Assembly (NCBI RefSeq): GCF_900113005.1
Contig: NZ_FONW01000002.1
Span: 124,001 to 188,000 of the forward strand
Direction of reading: 5' to 3'
From: Sunxiuqinia elliptica
GTDB lineage: Bacteria; Bacteroidota; Bacteroidia; Bacteroidales; Prolixibacteraceae
DNA length: 64,000 nt
The position numbers and the translations under genes were made by a program. The notes beneath the pieces were generated by a model. It did not search any database, was not told the origin of the DNA, and saw only the letters and a list, made by a program, of their open reading frames with translations. Position 1 is the first letter of the stretch; each line of letters begins with the position of its first letter. This document shows, in pieces, positions 61,918 through 64,000 of the stretch.

Positions 61918-62496
61918 ATGTTATTTGAATTACCAGCGTTGCCATACGCAAAGAATGATTTAGAGCCATACATTAGCGAGCAAACATTGGAGTTTCACTA
62001 CGGGAAGCACCATCAGGCTTATGTAAATAACTTGAATAACTTGGTTCCGGGAACCGCTTTCGAGAATGCTGATCTTGAGACGATTGTTAAAGAGGCTGAA
62101 GGCGGAATTTTCAATAATGGTGCCCAGGTTTGGAACCACACATTCTATTTCTTCCAGTTTTCAGCAAGTCCTGCAACTGCACCTGCTGAGGCGTTGAAAG
62201 CAGCCATTGAAGATTCTTTTGGCTCAGTCGAGGAATTCAAAGAAGCTTTCTCAAAAGCGGCAGCGACTCTGTTTGGTTCGGGTTGGGCTTGGTTGGTAAA
62301 AGACCAGCAAGGAAAATTGAGCATTGTACAAACCAGTAATGCCGGTAACCCATTGCGCGATGGATTAACGCCATTGATGACTTGCGATGTTTGGGAACAT
62401 GCTTACTACCTGGATAAGCAAAATGCACGTCCGAAGTACATCGAAGATTTCTGGAAAATCTTGGACTGGAAAGTGGTTGCAGAACGTTTTGCCTAA
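61918..62496 (+). CDS. sodB: Superoxide dismutase, Fe-type residues (SodB-like)
   Basis: The 192-residue protein has metal ligands in LEFHYGKHHQAYV, WNHTFYF, and CDVWEHAYY. Class-specific residues are Fe type: NNGAQVWNHTFYF supplies the active-site Gln from the second helix region, and TSNAGNPL lacks the Mn-type Gln. It detoxifies superoxide in the cytoplasm. Its identity with the Mn-type copy upstream is moderate, so the pair is an old divergence rather than a recent duplication. Iron-dependent switching between the two enzymes is a common pattern, but I see no Fur-like operator. Confidence 0.94.
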   Translation: MLFELPALPYAKNDLEPYISEQTLEFHYGKHHQAYVNNLNNLVPGTAFENADLETIVKEAEGGIFNNGAQVWNHTFYFFQFSASPATAPAEALKAAIEDSFGSVEEFKEAFSKAAATLFGSGWAWLVKDQQGKLSIVQTSNAGNPLRDGLTPLMTCDVWEHAYYLDKQNARPKYIEDFWKILDWKVVAERFA

Positions 62497-62523
62497 GTGC
62501 ACTTGATTTAATTTATTGGGAAT

Positions 62524-62700
62524 ATGAGCACCGAAAAAGTGTTGAAAACCTTGCAGGATGCAGGGAAACCAATGAAAGCCGGAGAAATAGCAGAAGCTTC
62601 TGGCTTGGATAAGAAAGACGTGGAAAAAGCGATGAAGGAGCTAAAAGCCACAGGACAAATTGTTTCACCTAAGCGGTGCTATTGGGCACCTGGAAACTAA
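62524..62700 (+). CDS. Small winged-helix DNA-binding protein, 58 residues
   Basis: This gene, 27 bases after the SOD stop, encodes [20 protein letters not shown] and continues to [11 protein letters not shown]. The helix-turn-helix is seen in [23 protein letters not shown], and the wing in [14 protein letters not shown]. The length, strong Lys/Glu helix pattern and position directly behind sodB make it a real gene. Related small winged-helix proteins are found in Bacteroidota and archaea. The target is unknown. It may be co-transcribed with the Fe-type SOD gene. Confidence 0.8.
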   Translation: MSTEKVLKTLQDAGKPMKAGEIAEASGLDKKDVEKAMKELKATGQIVSPKRCYWAPGN

Positions 62701-62707
62701 GAAATAA

Positions 62708-62739
62708 GAAAGCCTTTTGTTGCAGAACAGGAGGCTTTT
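62708..62739. terminator. Weak bidirectional terminator between winged-helix gene and pyruvate-kinase-like gene
   Basis: AAAGCCT (62709-62715) and AGGCTTT (62732-62738) form a 7-bp stem with a 16-base loop and T-rich sequence on both sides. It lies between convergent stops. Confidence 0.5.
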
Positions 62740-62742
62740 CTA

Positions 62743-64000
62743 TTAGGAGTTGTAACTGTCGTGTGAGAGTTGAAGCTGGTTTGCTTCGTTCAACCGAGGA
62801 AGCAAAGTTTCTTTCTTTTTGTTGAAATGCTGCATTCGTTGTAAGATACGGTCAAGCATCTTGACCGCCTTTTCGATGTAGGCTCCTTTGTTGAGCATGA
62901 CACATTCGGCCCGTTGAGCCATTGCTGCATCTGTAATTTCAGATCGGGTAGGGACTCCTTTCTTAGCCAATGATTCAAGGACTTGAGTCGCCCAAATGTC
63001 AGGAATATGGGCAGCTTCACAAATTCGTAAAATCTCTTCCTGGATGCTTGCAAAATTCTTCCACCCGGTTTCAATAGCTAAATCACCACGGGCAATCATC
63101 ACCCCAATTGGGTAGGTTTGCATTGCTTTCAACAGGATGGAAGGCAGATTTTTAAAACCTTTCTGAGTTTCAATCTTCAGAATTATTCCAACCTGCTGAT
63201 TCAGTGATTGAAAAACATCCAATAAGTCTTGAACGTCTTGTTGATCATTGACAAAAGAGAGGTTCACAGCATCGGCATGTTTACACACAAAGCGTAAATC
63301 TTCTCGATCTTTGTTGGTAAGCCCACGAATTTTCAAGTCAGACTCAGGTAAATTAATGCCTTTATCGGATCGAAGCCGGGTTCCATTTGTCTTGGCATGA
63401 ATGATCTCGATGTGAAGTTCTTCTGCATGAGCTTTCTTGATAATGCCTTCGATTTTTCCATCATCAAAAAAGATGGGGTTTCCAACTTTAACATCCTTAA
63501 AAACTTCAGGCAAGGTGCAGGAAATATGTGCGGGGCGTACAAGTTTTCCTCGTGAACTATAGCTCGCAGGTTCGCCATTACGTGGGTTTTTATGAAGGAT
63601 CAAAGGATCTCCCGGATGAAGGATAATGGCTTCTTCAACAGGGAGCAATTCACCTACTTTCAAATTGATCGTGTTGCCTTTTTGTTCTTTCTGTAGCGTC
63701 AGTACGGCACCGGTTTCAACAAAGGCTGAATCGTAGGATAAACCAATTCGGCCTTCGTCAAGTTTGTTGTCAATGATAATTTCCCGCTTCTTACCACGAG
63801 TATCTTCAAACGATAAAATATCGCTTTTTTTCAGTTGCTCAAAATACTCCTCATTAATCGGGAGAATGGCTTTGACCAATCCTTCTGGAGGGTTAATCCC
63901 GGGAGGAGCCAACCAAACCTGTGCTGGCTTGGTTACTCGTCCCAAGGCATTGCGCTTGGGCTTGATGTGAACAACCTGAGGTCCAGGTTGCATCTGTCCT
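62743..64000 (-). CDS. Large pyruvate-kinase-like protein, 5' end outside window
   Basis: The frame is open to the edge (GQMQPGP at 64000), so the true start lies beyond it. The visible 418 residues include the inserted B-domain-like part (PGPQVVHIKPKRNALGRVTKPAQVWL) and a TIM-barrel half with LTNKDREDLRFVCKHADAVNLSFV, ILKIETQKGFKNLPSILL, GVMIARGDLAIE, DIWATQVLESLAKKGVPTRSEITDAAMAQRAECVMLNKGAYI. These correspond to pyruvate kinase motifs. The GPKLRTG-type segment would precede the edge. The family is the long variant whose metabolic role is less certain than that of canonical pyruvate kinase. No regulatory C-terminal domain is present. Confidence 0.85.
   Translation of the reverse strand, partial: GQMQPGPQVVHIKPKRNALGRVTKPAQVWLAPPGINPPEGLVKAILPINEEYFEQLKKSDILSFEDTRGKKREIIIDNKLDEGRIGLSYDSAFVETGAVLTLQKEQKGNTINLKVGELLPVEEAIILHPGDPLILHKNPRNGEPASYSSRGKLVRPAHISCTLPEVFKDVKVGNPIFFDDGKIEGIIKKAHAEELHIEIIHAKTNGTRLRSDKGINLPESDLKIRGLTNKDREDLRFVCKHADAVNLSFVNDQQDVQDLLDVFQSLNQQVGIILKIETQKGFKNLPSILLKAMQTYPIGVMIARGDLAIETGWKNFASIQEEILRICEAAHIPDIWATQVLESLAKKGVPTRSEITDAAMAQRAECVMLNKGAYIEKAVKMLDRILQRMQHFNKKKETLLPRLNEANQLQLSHDSYNS

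Overview
The window is from a member of the Bacteroidota, most likely a Marinilabiliales/Prolixibacteraceae-type marine or sediment organism. The phylum call rests on SusC/SusD pairs with FecR anti-sigma factors, many exported lipoproteins, an AT-leaning composition, and eight promoter-like sites matching the Bacteroidota -7 element TAnnTTTG. The order and family are inference from gene content. I see no rRNA, tRNA, CRISPR array, transposase, integrase or phage structural gene.

Layout. 1-924 is the 3' part of an adenine/adenosine deaminase. 1060-2839 is a translationally coupled pair, a DUF438 hemerythrin-PAS protein and a DUF1858/DUF2249 protein, probably linked to gas or redox sensing. 2952-8388 is a same-strand set of four sugar-phosphate genes: a PHP-domain protein, a fused class II aldolase/short-chain dehydrogenase, a SorE-like zinc dehydrogenase and a fructose-6-phosphate aldolase-type transaldolase, closed by a strong terminator. 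8667-19973 is a regulated nutrient-uptake locus: ECF sigma, FecR, SusC with STN domain, a second FecR, a second SusC without STN, and SusD. 20313-23448 holds a FadL-type porin and an exported C1 aminopeptidase.

23537-25995 (minus) is a three-gene lipoprotein operon led by a serpin. 26227-28226 is an ECF sigma factor and a protein that joins an anti-sigma-like membrane anchor to an outer-membrane barrel. 28353-30176 (minus) is a four-domain fasciclin lipoprotein. 30457-31986 is a GNAT/nitrilase fusion. 33075-37457 is an AT-rich accessory island with two unrecognised large proteins: an SH3b/multi-pass membrane protein, and a WD40-like propeller with a long charged helix and a cysteine-spaced tail. 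This is the best candidate in the window for an undescribed system. 37881-39936 is a barrel protein plus an LVIVD-repeat lipoprotein.

40030-44606 (minus) is a GH92 / MFS / GH130 mannoside operon resembling N-glycan mannose utilisation loci. 45037-50574 has a lytic transglycosylase, UvrA and a TGS-nucleoside kinase. 50995-58179 is an RND efflux operon with two TetR regulators and a trailing PII-like protein. 58301-59608 (minus) is a MATE exporter. 59866-62496 has Mn-type and Fe-type superoxide dismutases flanking VOC and cupin genes, followed by a 58-codon winged-helix gene (62524-62700). The window ends inside a large pyruvate-kinase-like gene on the minus strand.

All family calls come from reading motifs in the translations. 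No database search was run.
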